Shown one piece after another: positions 24,864 to 31,663 of a stretch of DNA of 33,828 nt. Under the pieces are notes generated by a model. The model did no database searches. It worked only from the letters and a program-made list of their open reading frames with translations, and had not been told where the DNA came from. Origin of the DNA: Rhodospirillales bacterium (GTDB lineage: Bacteria; Pseudomonadota; Alphaproteobacteria; Rhodospirillales; UBA2165); NCBI GenBank assembly GCA_022823235.1, contig JAJDXO010000017.1:1-33828 (forward strand), given 5' to 3'. The translations under genes and the position numbers were made by a program. How positions within the stretch are numbered: the stretch's first letter is position 1; each line of letters starts with the position of its first letter.

Positions 24864-24959
24864 TTATATCCGGCCGCGAATCTCACATGAGAGATTGGCG
24901 ACGGTCACCTCTTGAAGGGCATGTGACTCGACGGCAAACGCGACGTTCTCCTTAGTCAT
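24864..24959 (-). CDS. 31-codon small ORF leading the PLD-like gene
   Basis: An ATG with AAAGGA at good spacing opens a 31-codon frame that ends TAA seven bases before the PLD-like gene's ATG. The peptide is mixed in character (TKENVAFAVESHALQEV at the start, CEIRGRI at the end). It could be a leader peptide coupling translation, a small third component, or the severed N-terminus of the PLD-like protein. The good ribosome-binding site is the main evidence. Confidence 0.45.
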   Translation of the reverse strand: MTKENVAFAVESHALQEVTVANLSCEIRGRI

Positions 24960-25405
24960 ATGCCTGTCCTTTCTTGGTGTGAAATTTCTAAAAGGCGGTT
25001 CACGGCCGCCTAGTTCAGGGGGCAACGTGTGGTAACTGATAACTTATTGCACATTGAGAGTCAAAATTAAATGCCTATAAAAAGCGAGCCCCGCCCGGTT
25101 TCCCGGACGGGCTATCATTCTTCAACTATCCTTCCCCACCGGTCCGGCAGCCACGGCACCGTACGGCAAAAACACGAGCCTCCGGCGGATCGGCCGGGTG
25201 CCAGAAATTTGTCCAACGGACAGGAGCGTCCCGGGCCAGTGTCCGGTTAGGGTCTTGTATTCGACGGGTGGCCCGACAAACGGATCACCGAGAGTGGTTG
25301 CAGGCGAAGGATATAAACGGGGCGCGGATCGGAAGCAAGACGTGCCAGAGCTGGCATCATGGACTCGACTCGTGATAACAGATTTGGTATATGGGTTGCG
25401 CCACA

Positions 25406-25430
25406 CAAAAAGCCGGGCGGAGCCCGGCTT
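25406..25430 (-). terminator. intrinsic terminator, - strand
   Basis: AAGCCGGGC-TCC-GCCCGGCTT is a perfect 9-bp stem followed by TTTG on the - strand. No - strand gene ends here: the nearest one upstream is the PemK-like gene more than 1.2 kb away, across + strand genes. It may guard against antisense transcription or be a relic of a rearranged gene. Confidence 0.75.
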
Positions 25431-25450
25431 AAGTGGCCTCGTGTAACTTT

Positions 25451-25523
25451 GGACAGCGCACGAGACAAAGTTTGTAGCGCGGTTATCGTAAAGATTTCTG
25501 CTTGTGGGTCAAGTGCGCTGTCC
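25451..25523. repeat. 11-bp inverted repeat framing a 51-bp segment
   Basis: GGACAGCGCAC (25451-25461) and its exact complement (25513-25523) face each other. The pair lies immediately upstream of the ribosome-binding site of the secreted-peptide gene, so it brackets the likely promoter. It could be an operator, a long-range hairpin in the leader, or a site-specific inversion site. Confidence 0.7.
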
Positions 25524-25546
25524 TTCTGGCTAGAAGGAGGTGCGCT

Positions 25547-25758
25547 ATGCGTATCGGCGTTCAACCCATCCATCTATGCGTCGCAGCGGTGTTTCTGCTG
25601 TTCGCCGCGCCGGCGGCCGCTGCTGATGCGGCATCCGCTTCGCTCAACGTGTCGTTGATATCCGCAAAAAATATCAGCTCACGATCGACCGGAAAGAAGC
25701 CGACGCGCTCGATGCCGTCCTATCGAACTGCCAATCAACTCAAATGATATTCCACTGA
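25547..25758 (+). pseudogene. small secreted protein, apparently frameshifted
   Basis: An ATG with AAGGAGG opens a clear signal peptide (CVAAVFLLFAAPAAAADA). In the same frame the mature part is a Ser/Lys-rich tail ending at 25747. In the next frame, from about 25630, the DNA encodes a more protein-like RFAQRVVDIRKKYQ, RKEADALDAVL and a final CQSTQMIFH ending at 25758. A one-base indel near 25625-25635 would join the signal peptide to that part. Either the gene is broken or the short version is real. Confidence 0.5.
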
Positions 25759-25778
25759 GAAAGGACGAGACTTAAACC

Positions 25779-26174
25779 ATGACTGATGAAGCCCAACAAC
25801 TACTCACCCACAGCCTCGTTATGCTCCTTGTGCTTTCGGTAGTATTTGAGGTGTCTATGGACGCCCTTTTCAGTTGGCGAAAATTTGCCGAATTTTGCGA
25901 GGGAAAGGGCTTCAAGATGCCCATCATCTTCGCCGTATCGTTTGTCGTCTTTTGGAGTTATGACGTCGATATATTCAAGGACGTACTGATGGCTTTCGAC
26001 AAGTCAGTTCCATCAGGCTCCATAAGCGGACTATTCGGTCAAGCCCTAACATCTTTCCTCATTGCTGGCGGCAGCAGTGGGATACACCAGATTTTCATCA
26101 AGTTGAAAATCAGGAACCCTCAAGATGCCAAGAACAAGGCGAAACCGACCAACCCGACGGCACCATCAGGTTAG
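25779..26174 (+). CDS. small membrane protein, holin-like
   Basis: This 131-residue protein has three hydrophobic segments (LVMLLVLSVVFEVSMDALF, MPIIFAVSFVVFWSY, LFGQALTSFLIAGGSSGIHQIF) and a charged C-terminal tail. The AGGSSGIHQIF ending of the last segment recalls phage-encoded small membrane proteins of holin type. It lies 20 bases after the frameshifted secreted gene and before another membrane protein gene, on the strand opposite to the virion operon. Base composition is lower in G+C than the phage genes. Function unknown. Confidence 0.65.
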   Translation: MTDEAQQLLTHSLVMLLVLSVVFEVSMDALFSWRKFAEFCEGKGFKMPIIFAVSFVVFWSYDVDIFKDVLMAFDKSVPSGSISGLFGQALTSFLIAGGSSGIHQIFIKLKIRNPQDAKNKAKPTNPTAPSG

Positions 26175-26305
26175 ATTCTAAATTGCGGCATCGAAAACGA
26201 GAACCTTAAGGGTCATTAGAGCAAGCGTTGCTAGAAACAGCGCCATAGCGCCGTTTTCTTGAAGCAATTTCGTGATTCGGTGTTTTGACACAGCGGAGTC
26301 CTCCG

Positions 26306-26602
26306 ATGAAAAAGGATGAAACTATCAAATTCCCGTGGCGTAAGAACGTCCTAACGCTGGTTATTACGGCGTATGTTGTCCTTGTGGTGCTGTTCTTCCT
26401 TATGATGTGGCCAGGCGATTTGACTGCCAAGGCCGCCTATGACGTCCTTGAGGGACCGTTCATGGCGCTGATCGGTGGCTCGCTGGCTCTGTCCAAGGAC
26501 CTGCTTGATAACAACACATCAGAGCGAGTGGATGAGAACTCCAATAAGCAGCAAATTGAAGGGCAGGATGAGCCCGCCGCCGACGAGAAGCAACAACCAT
26601 AA
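26306..26602 (+). CDS. small membrane protein
   Basis: This 98-residue protein has a basic N-terminus, a strong membrane helix (VLTLVITAYVVLVVLFFLMMW), a second weaker one (PFMALIGGSLALSKDLL) and a very acidic, Gln/Glu/Asp-rich tail. The ATG at 26306 has GGAG 7 bases upstream. It probably forms an operon with the preceding membrane protein. No family is recognised. Confidence 0.6.
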   Translation: MKKDETIKFPWRKNVLTLVITAYVVLVVLFFLMMWPGDLTAKAAYDVLEGPFMALIGGSLALSKDLLDNNTSERVDENSNKQQIEGQDEPAADEKQQP

Positions 26603-26646
26603 ATCATCTTTAATGGACACGGCAAAAATCCTCCGATTAGATTGTC

Positions 26647-26856
26647 CTAATCAGAGACACGCTTTTCTTTCGAGGTCCCGTAGCAGACTTCGAGATACAC
26701 CCTTCCCTCTTTGTTAAAGACTCGGCGGACGAGAGCCGGCCGGGGCTTAGGTCCGGGATGATCTGGTTGTTCGACGATGGGGAAGTGGCACCAAACGATA
26801 TCTAAAGCGCCGGGCGCCTGGCGATGGGAATAGAAATCCCATTCGACGTCACTCAC
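26647..26856 (-). CDS. PemK/MazF-like toxin, apparently C-terminally truncated
   Basis: The 69-residue product carries DIVWCHFPIVEQPDHPGPKP followed by RPALVRRVF, then YLEVCYGTS, the N-terminal half of a small PemK/MazF-like (RPALV) family whose members are, as I recall, roughly twice this length. The frame then stops at a TAG and continuing past it gives no family-like sequence, so the C-terminal half seems lost. The GTG start overlaps the partner stop (GTGA). If the truncation is real, the protein is unlikely to be an active nuclease. Confidence 0.6.
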   Translation of the reverse strand: MSDVEWDFYSHRQAPGALDIVWCHFPIVEQPDHPGPKPRPALVRRVFNKEGRVYLEVCYGTSKEKRVSD

Positions 26857-27023
26857 CAGCCTGGACCGCTGACCACGTCTTTTTCTGAGAGTTTTTCGAT
26901 TTTGGCGGCCTCTTGAATACGCTTCAGCTGCTCATCCGTCACCTCATCGTGATAGTCGACAGGTAACGGAAATTTCTTCCCGGTATTCTTGCTTCCGGCT
27001 TTCTTTGTTTTCGGCGCAGCCAT
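26853..27023 (-). CDS. small partner (antitoxin-like) of the PemK-like gene
   Basis: This 56-residue protein starts with a Lys-rich stretch (APKTKKAGSKNTGKK), continues FPLPVDYHDEVTDEQLKRIQEAAKIEKLSEKDVV and ends GPGW. The ATG has AGGAG at 9 bases. Its stop overlaps the PemK-like start, so the two are coupled as in toxin-antitoxin pairs. The near-palindrome ACGGCATACCGT at 27092-27103 upstream could be an operator. Confidence 0.6.
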   Translation of the reverse strand: MAAPKTKKAGSKNTGKKFPLPVDYHDEVTDEQLKRIQEAAKIEKLSEKDVVSGPGW

Positions 27024-27134
27024 ATGGAGAGGCTCCTAGTCGTGTACGGTTTTGGCCGCCATCCGTGCGCGCGACCGATTCAATTGACTAGACGGCATAC
27101 CGTATTGGGAGATCAGATGTGTCGTCAAGCTAGC

Positions 27135-27707
27135 TCAGTATCTTTCGGTGACCCAGCCGGAGGAGCTCTCGGCCTCCGGGTAGTCCTCGATGGCGTCGAC
27201 GGATTTCGCCTTTGAGAGTTGGTCCTTGAGGCCTTCCAGCATCTGCCGGCGGGTTGTCGAGGACTGCGTGATCGGGATGGCGAGATCCGCGGCCAGGCCC
27301 CACGCCAGGACCTCCCGGAACTGGGCGTCCATGCCGTTGGGGTCGGTCACCTGCCGGATGTAGCGGAGATAAATGCCGCCCGCGTCCGCCAGCAGCGTCC
27401 GCCCTTCGAGCTTGTAGGCGGGCCGGCCGGTGCCGGCGTCGCTCGAGTGCGCGCTGACCAGCCGCAGGTAGTCGGTCGGCAGCTGGTAGGCATGGGAAAA
27501 TCCAAAGGCGGGCGCCTCCGAGAGCTGCGCGAGCTTCACCCGTTTCACCGCAAAGTTCCAGATGTGCGAACGCAGCATGTCATCCCGCACCTTCTCGTAC
27601 TGCTCGGCGCACAGATTGGCGTTCTTGGACGCTTCGGTGAGCGATAGAATCCGCTGGGCGCCCAGCTTCACCAGCGCCGAGTTGCATATGCCGACGACGG
27701 ACGCCAT
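27135..27707 (-). CDS. tail tubular protein A-like (T7 gp11 type)
   Basis: This 190-residue protein matches the short-tailed-phage adaptor family: VVGICNSALVKLGAQRI, EQYEKVRDDMLRSHIWNFA, YQLPTDYLRLV and a late AWGLAADLAIPITQS. It forms the ring between connector and nozzle. It starts two bases after the preceding gene's stop. In related phages the nozzle gene follows directly; here 5.6 kb of accessory DNA intervenes. Confidence 0.85.
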   Translation of the reverse strand: MASVVGICNSALVKLGAQRILSLTEASKNANLCAEQYEKVRDDMLRSHIWNFAVKRVKLAQLSEAPAFGFSHAYQLPTDYLRLVSAHSSDAGTGRPAYKLEGRTLLADAGGIYLRYIRQVTDPNGMDAQFREVLAWGLAADLAIPITQSSTTRRQMLEGLKDQLSKAKSVDAIEDYPEAESSSGWVTERY

Positions 27708-27709
27708 GC

Positions 27710-28078
27710 TCAGGCCGCCTTCGCGCCGCGCCCGCGCTTCGCGGGCCCGGCTTCATCGGGCTTCGATGGGCCGGCGCCCGGCAGCAGCCGGAAAACGTGA
27801 CCGCCGAACCGCAGGATCTCGAGGCCCGCGAAATCGGCGACCCGCACCAGTTTTTGCTTTGCATCGGTCTCGGTGACGACGAACAGCCCGATCGTGGGTG
27901 CGTCCTCCATGCCCGCATAGACCAGGATCACGTCCCGCCGCTTGAGCAGACCGGCCGCGGGCCGGAAGTAGCCGCTTGCCGCGACCCGCTCCAGGCCGTC
28001 CTCGGTCTCGTAGCTGAAAAGGGAAAAGTACCGGGTCTCCCGGGAGAGGGGCACCAGGGATTGTTCGGAAAAGGCCAT
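27710..28078 (-). CDS. small capsid-adjacent protein, paralogue 2
   Basis: This 122-residue protein shares a pattern with its neighbour at 28205-28468: an FSLF-YET segment, SGYF followed by AAGLL, DVILVY and a late T-x-x-LFVV. It adds a C-terminal Lys/Pro/Gly tail. The ATG at 28078 has CAGGAG upstream. Such proteins could decorate the capsid or fill the head-tail junction; that is inference from position. Confidence 0.65.
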   Translation of the reverse strand: MAFSEQSLVPLSRETRYFSLFSYETEDGLERVAASGYFRPAAGLLKRRDVILVYAGMEDAPTIGLFVVTETDAKQKLVRVADFAGLEILRFGGHVFRLLPGAGPSKPDEAGPAKRGRGAKAA

Positions 28079-28204
28079 ATCCGGCTCCTGTGATCCGTTG
28101 TGATTGCAATCGGGTTGGCTCGAAAAGTGGCGGGGCGGCGCCCCCACCCCAGGGGGCCGCCCCCCCCGCGCCCACGGCCGGCGGTGGGCGATCTTCTGTA
28201 TCGA

Positions 28205-28468
28205 TCAGTCCGTATCGGTCAGGCTGATGGCTGTGCCGTCCGACACGTCCACGGCGGCGCCGTCATTCGACAGCACCACCATGAGGGTGACGGTCGGCGT
28301 CGCCGTGTCGTAGGAGATGACGACGTCGCCCACATTCAGCATGTTGGCGGCGTCGTTGAAGTACCCCGACGTGTCCACGGCCGCTTTCGCGTCCGCGGTC
28401 TTGTAGTGCCAGAGGGAAAACCCGTTGGCACCGCCGAGGCGGGCCAGTCCACTTGCTGCATAAGCCAT
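28205..28468 (-). CDS. small capsid-adjacent protein, paralogue 1
   Basis: This 87-residue beta-rich protein follows the capsid gene by 12 bases and has GGAGG upstream of its ATG. The segments FSLWHYKTADA, SGYF followed by AANML, and DVVISY align with paralogue 2. Its small size and position suggest a head decoration protein. The roughly 125 bases before the next gene are GC-rich with no gene. Confidence 0.65.
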   Translation of the reverse strand: MAYAASGLARLGGANGFSLWHYKTADAKAAVDTSGYFNDAANMLNVGDVVISYDTATPTVTLMVVLSNDGAAVDVSDGTAISLTDTD

Positions 28469-28480
28469 GTCCCGGCCCTC

Positions 28481-29311
28481 CTACGATTCGACGCAGACGA
28501 TTTCGACGGCCCCATTGCCGTCGATCAAACAGGCGCCCTGGCTCATCATGTTGTTGACGAACCACGATGCCCGGTCGCCGTGCCAGGTGATGTCGCTGGT
28601 CACGTTGGAGCCCGCCGCGTGGCCGACCGAGTCCTGGTGGTACCAGAACACCGAGCGGTCGTTGGCGGCCTTGGGAAGCGATGAATGGGTCATCCAGACG
28701 GTGCCCATCCAGCGCTTGATCTCGGCCCCCGCGGGCGCCTTGAACGGCAGTTCCCCGGCGCCGACGTAATCGGCAGACGCGAACTCCGTCAGGTCGAGCA
28801 GCTCGGTCCACTGCTCATAGCCGACCACCGCATACATGCGGCCGGCCTCGAACACGCTGTTCCCGCCGAGGGTCTCGTAGGCCGAGTAGATTTTGGCCTT
28901 GGTGAGACCCGCCGCCGAGGCGGCGACGGTGCTGGACGTGCCCTTGAGGGCGGTGATGATCTGTTCGTCGGTCTTGCGCCCGAGGGCCCAAGCGCCGGCG
29001 TTGATCACGACACGGCGTTCGTCGTGTCCGACTTTCATCTCGTCCAACGCGTCCACCCAATCGCCCGCGTACCAGTCGGAGAGCGTGCACTCGACCGGCG
29101 TGTGGTCCAGGTTCATGGGTGTGATGGTCCCGTGCCGCGCCTTGGTGGTGGCGCTGCCGGTCCCGATCTTCTGGAACGTGGTGGAGGAACCCTCCACCCC
29201 GTCCCGAAAGCGGACCGTGCTCCGAAGCTTGGAGCCCTGCCGCTGGTAGGCTTCGTGGACTTCGATCTCGTATTGTTTCACGAAACCGGAGTCGATGGTT
29301 GGTACAGCCAT
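28481..29311 (-). CDS. major capsid protein
   Basis: This 276-residue protein lies in the capsid position after connector and scaffold. It begins VPTIDSGFVKQYEIEVHEAYQRQG, contains a central PMNLDHTPVECTLSDWYAGDWVD and RVVINAGAWALGRKTDEQI, and ends with ADRASWFVNNMMSQGA-like and IVCVES segments typical of a phage capsid family with an HK97-like fold (the fold is not proven here). The ATG has GGAGG upstream. A 7-bp hairpin at 29342-29360 lies in its leader. Confidence 0.8.
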   Translation of the reverse strand: MAVPTIDSGFVKQYEIEVHEAYQRQGSKLRSTVRFRDGVEGSSTTFQKIGTGSATTKARHGTITPMNLDHTPVECTLSDWYAGDWVDALDEMKVGHDERRVVINAGAWALGRKTDEQIITALKGTSSTVAASAAGLTKAKIYSAYETLGGNSVFEAGRMYAVVGYEQWTELLDLTEFASADYVGAGELPFKAPAGAEIKRWMGTVWMTHSSLPKAANDRSVFWYHQDSVGHAAGSNVTSDITWHGDRASWFVNNMMSQGACLIDGNGAVEIVCVES

Positions 29312-29341
29312 ATAAATCCTCCGATGTGGCTGAAGGGATGC

Positions 29342-29360
29342 CCGCGCAAAGCATGCGCGG
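29342..29360. repeat. hairpin in the capsid gene leader
   Basis: CCGCGCA-AAGCA-TGCGCGG is a perfect 7-bp hairpin about 30 bases before the capsid ATG on the - strand. Further upstream (about 29416-29447) a GC-rich stretch is followed by five T on the - strand and may terminate the NYN gene transcript. Confidence 0.45.
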
Positions 29361-29531
29361 ACGGTTCAACCTCGCCGGTGGTTCTCCCCGATGGATCGCG
29401 TCGACCGCTTGCCCTGAAAAAGGGGCGGCCCGCACGGCCCGGGGGCCATGGCTTGGCGGTAGTCCCGAAGGCCCCGAATTTGGGGTTATCTCCAGGGAGA
29501 AAAGAATAATGTTCGGTTACGGGCGCCGGAG

Positions 29532-30170
29532 CTACGTGCCCTGAAATTTCTTAGGGCGATAGTCTCGAGGATCGAGGCACGCGTCGTAGAAATTCTGATC
29601 CATCCTGAACCAATCCGCTCCGTCTATACCCCTCTTGGTGGAAGCATTCGGTCCGGACGGGAATGCCGAAACCACTTTTATCCAGCGATCCGTTTCGCGC
29701 GCAATCTCGACCACTTCGTTTACGGCTTCGGCCAAGTCTTGGTCCTGGCTAAAAACAACCGCTACGTCATACTGATTTGCGCGGGCGAGGCGTGCTACGT
29801 CCAATCCGATCCTAAGGTCGATTCCTTTTTCTTGCTGGGTCTCGACCGTTTGGACCGTGCCATCCGCAAGTTCAATTTCATGATTGCGGTAACGTATCGG
29901 CCGGCTGGTGACCAATACGCCTCCCCGTCTCATTGCCAGCAGTCGATTTACCCAATAACCGTGCCACATTTCGCCATGGGCGAGGTCGGGTGTTCCGGTA
30001 TAAAATCGGACGCCCCTGTTTTCCCAACCGTTTTCGATACAAACTGCATCGAAGAGCTTTACTGGATGATAATTTGGGTGATGATGGCCAAACGCTTCCT
30101 TGGCGTGCCGATACAAGTTCTGGCCATCAAAAAATGCCACGGCCCGCTTTACGTCCGGCTCAACAGCCAC
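29532..30170 (-). CDS. NYN-domain (PIN-like) nuclease, phage cargo gene
   Basis: This 212-residue protein is a NYN/LabA-type PIN-fold protein. It has FFDGQNLYRHA with the first acidic residue (D15), YTGTPD, KGIDLRIGLDVARLA and FSQDQDLAEAVNEV with the remaining metal-binding acids, so it should be a metal-dependent RNase. I prefer the GTG at 30170; a TTG at 30218 lies inside a hairpin. It separates scaffold from capsid, is flanked by hairpins and a dispersed repeat, and is less GC-rich than the virion genes. These are signs of a late insertion. Confidence 0.82.
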   Translation of the reverse strand: MAVEPDVKRAVAFFDGQNLYRHAKEAFGHHHPNYHPVKLFDAVCIENGWENRGVRFYTGTPDLAHGEMWHGYWVNRLLAMRRGGVLVTSRPIRYRNHEIELADGTVQTVETQQEKGIDLRIGLDVARLARANQYDVAVVFSQDQDLAEAVNEVVEIARETDRWIKVVSAFPSGPNASTKRGIDGADWFRMDQNFYDACLDPRDYRPKKFQGT

Positions 30171-30194
30171 GGAATTATGACCCCCGACGAATAA

Positions 30195-30229
30195 CCCCCC
30201 GGGGGTCCTTTCGGACAAGTCCCGGGGGG
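30195..30229 (-). terminator. strong hairpin upstream of the NYN gene
   Basis: CCCCCCGGG (30195-30203) pairs perfectly with CCCGGGGGG (30221-30229), and an inner GTCC/GGAC with a 4-base loop extends it. On the - strand it is followed by TTATT, a weak T-run. It may end the connector-scaffold transcript, or it may hide the TTG start of the NYN gene. Confidence 0.5.
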
Positions 30230-30286
30230 AGCTAATGCTGCTGGATTATGTAAGCGGCCTTAACGGTAAGTCAACGCGGAATACAC

Positions 30287-30434
30287 TCCCTCTCCCTTTG
30301 GGAGAGGGAAGCGGAGGCTTGGCGAGCGAAGCGAGCCTAGCCGTAGCCGGGTGAGGGGGAATTTCCATATCGCCCTTACCTTTTTTCCGACCCCCTCACC
30401 CCAGCCCTCTCCCCCTGAAGAAGGGGGAGAGGGG
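30287..30434. repeat. dispersed palindromic repeat, copy C (inside prophage)
   Basis: The same two modules as copies A and B occur but in swapped order: the TCCCTCTCCC/GGGAGAGGGA module with GGCTTGGCGAGC and GGGTGAGGGGGA (30287-30360) precedes the CCCCTCACCC, CCCTCTCCCCC-TGAAGAA-GGGGGAGAGGG module (30390-30434). The element sits between scaffold and the NYN gene. Confidence 0.8.
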
Positions 30435-30481
30435 GCGCTTAATTCCCTGTCCCTGCCGTCAAGTGAGCAGGCGCGGCCGGG

Positions 30482-31306
30482 TCAATCCCCTCGATTCCCG
30501 GGCATGCCGGGGATGGGATGGCGGCCGGCGAGCTTCCCGGCGAGCTCGGACATGCGCCGCTGTTTGGCCTCGTTGGTCCAGTAATCGTCGGACCCGGCGA
30601 GTTCGTGCATCTCCTTTTCCATGTTCCCGCGCCGGGTTTCCCCGGCCGCGCCGCCGGTCATGCCGCCGGTCATGCCGCCGGCGCCGGCCTCGCCCATCCG
30701 GCGGCCGATGCGGGCGAACATGCGGAGCAGCCCCGCATCGCCGATGACGCTGCCCAGCTTGTCGGTCATGTCCGGATCGGCGAACGCCTGAAAGGCCCGC
30801 TCGCCGTATTGCACGTTCTTCTCGTAGTCCGAGCCCCATTCCCTGCGGAGATCGGCCTCCAGGCCGGCCGTATCCGCGGGGTGGGCGGCGCCCGCGACCT
30901 CGCCGTAATAGAAGTCGATCACCACCTGGGCCTGATCCTGGGTGAGGCCCGCGCCATGGGCGGCGTTCAGGAATCGGTTCCGCACCTCCACGTTGGCCGG
31001 ATCGTCGTGAACCTCCTCCGGCACGCCCTCGAAGGGTTTGATGTCGTAGCCGTCGGCGCTGTCGGGGCGGCCGATGCGCCGGTAGAAGGCGTTCATCTCG
31101 TCCTCGCCGGCGCCCTCGCCGGGCGGCGTCACCGAGCCGCCCAGCTTGCGCTCCAGCTCGGCGTAGGACTTCACCACGTCGGCCGGAGAGGTGAATTTCT
31201 CGGCGACGGAACGGTATTCGTCGGCGATGCCGGTCCGCCAGGATGCCGGATCGGTCTCGTTCGCGTCGGTCTCGGTTGCCGGATTGCCCGGGTCGGTCGG
31301 ATCCAT
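30482..31306 (-). CDS. phage scaffold / capsid assembly protein
   Basis: This 274-residue acidic, helical protein lies between connector genes and capsid, the usual place for scaffold. It has a Pro/Thr/Glu-rich start, VKSYAELERKLGGSVTPPGE and the YRRIGRPDSADGYD motif common to phage scaffold-like proteins, a central helical region and a Gly/Met repeat (GGMTGGMTGGAAG) near residue 210. The ATG has GGAG, and the preceding gene's stop lies inside that site. Confidence 0.75.
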   Translation of the reverse strand: MDPTDPGNPATETDANETDPASWRTGIADEYRSVAEKFTSPADVVKSYAELERKLGGSVTPPGEGAGEDEMNAFYRRIGRPDSADGYDIKPFEGVPEEVHDDPANVEVRNRFLNAAHGAGLTQDQAQVVIDFYYGEVAGAAHPADTAGLEADLRREWGSDYEKNVQYGERAFQAFADPDMTDKLGSVIGDAGLLRMFARIGRRMGEAGAGGMTGGMTGGAAGETRRGNMEKEMHELAGSDDYWTNEAKQRRMSELAGKLAGRHPIPGMPGNRGD

Positions 31307-31309
31307 CGG

Positions 31310-31663
31310 TTACTCCTCGGTTGGGTCTTCGGTTTCGGCCTCGTCCGCGGCGTCGGCGGGCTCGGCGTTGATCACGGCGAGTACCTTGAGGCCCACATTG
31401 CGCATGCCGTCGTTGTAATGGGTGCCATAAGCGTCTCCCGGCATGTAGGCGGGCCGGAACACCCGCGCCCAGGTGAGGATCTCATAGAGCACCCGCTTCC
31501 CCCGCCTGTCCGAGAGGAACACCGCCCGGAAATCCTGATAGCGCTCCAGGTCCGAATACGCCCGGCCCGTGTGCGCCAGGGACAAATCGGCGAACAGGGC
31601 CTCCGGGTCCGGGCGGCCCGGACGGCGGCGGAGCCGCGCTATCAGTTCTTTGAACCGGCTCAT
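31310..31663 (-). CDS. Bbp19-like small phage protein
   Basis: This 117-residue protein shows RAVFLSDRRGKRVLYEILTWARVF followed by a GTHYNDGMRNVGLKVL stretch, the pattern of the Bbp19-like structural family of short-tailed phages. It has a basic N-terminus and a very acidic C-terminus. Its ATG overlaps the previous stop (ATGA). The family's role in the virion is not established. Confidence 0.7.
   Translation of the reverse strand: MSRFKELIARLRRRPGRPDPEALFADLSLAHTGRAYSDLERYQDFRAVFLSDRRGKRVLYEILTWARVFRPAYMPGDAYGTHYNDGMRNVGLKVLAVINAEPADAADEAETEDPTEE

Larger units (their letters stand above)
24960..25546. other. intergenic region with hairpins and no convincing gene
   Basis: About 590 bases separate the PLD-like unit from the + strand membrane-protein cluster. 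It contains a GCCCG/CGGGC hairpin (25093-25112) followed on the - strand by a nearby T-run, a perfect terminator on the - strand (25406-25430) and an inverted repeat (25451-25523). A - strand frame at 25122-25406 exists, but it begins inside the 3' flank of the terminator and resembles nothing. An unrecognised small RNA between the two terminators is possible. Confidence 0.5.

Noticed and set aside
25122-25406. 94-codon - strand frame between two terminator-like hairpins
   Set aside because: It starts with a GTG adjoining the terminator stem, lacks a ribosome-binding site and resembles no protein family, although a hairpin does follow its stop.
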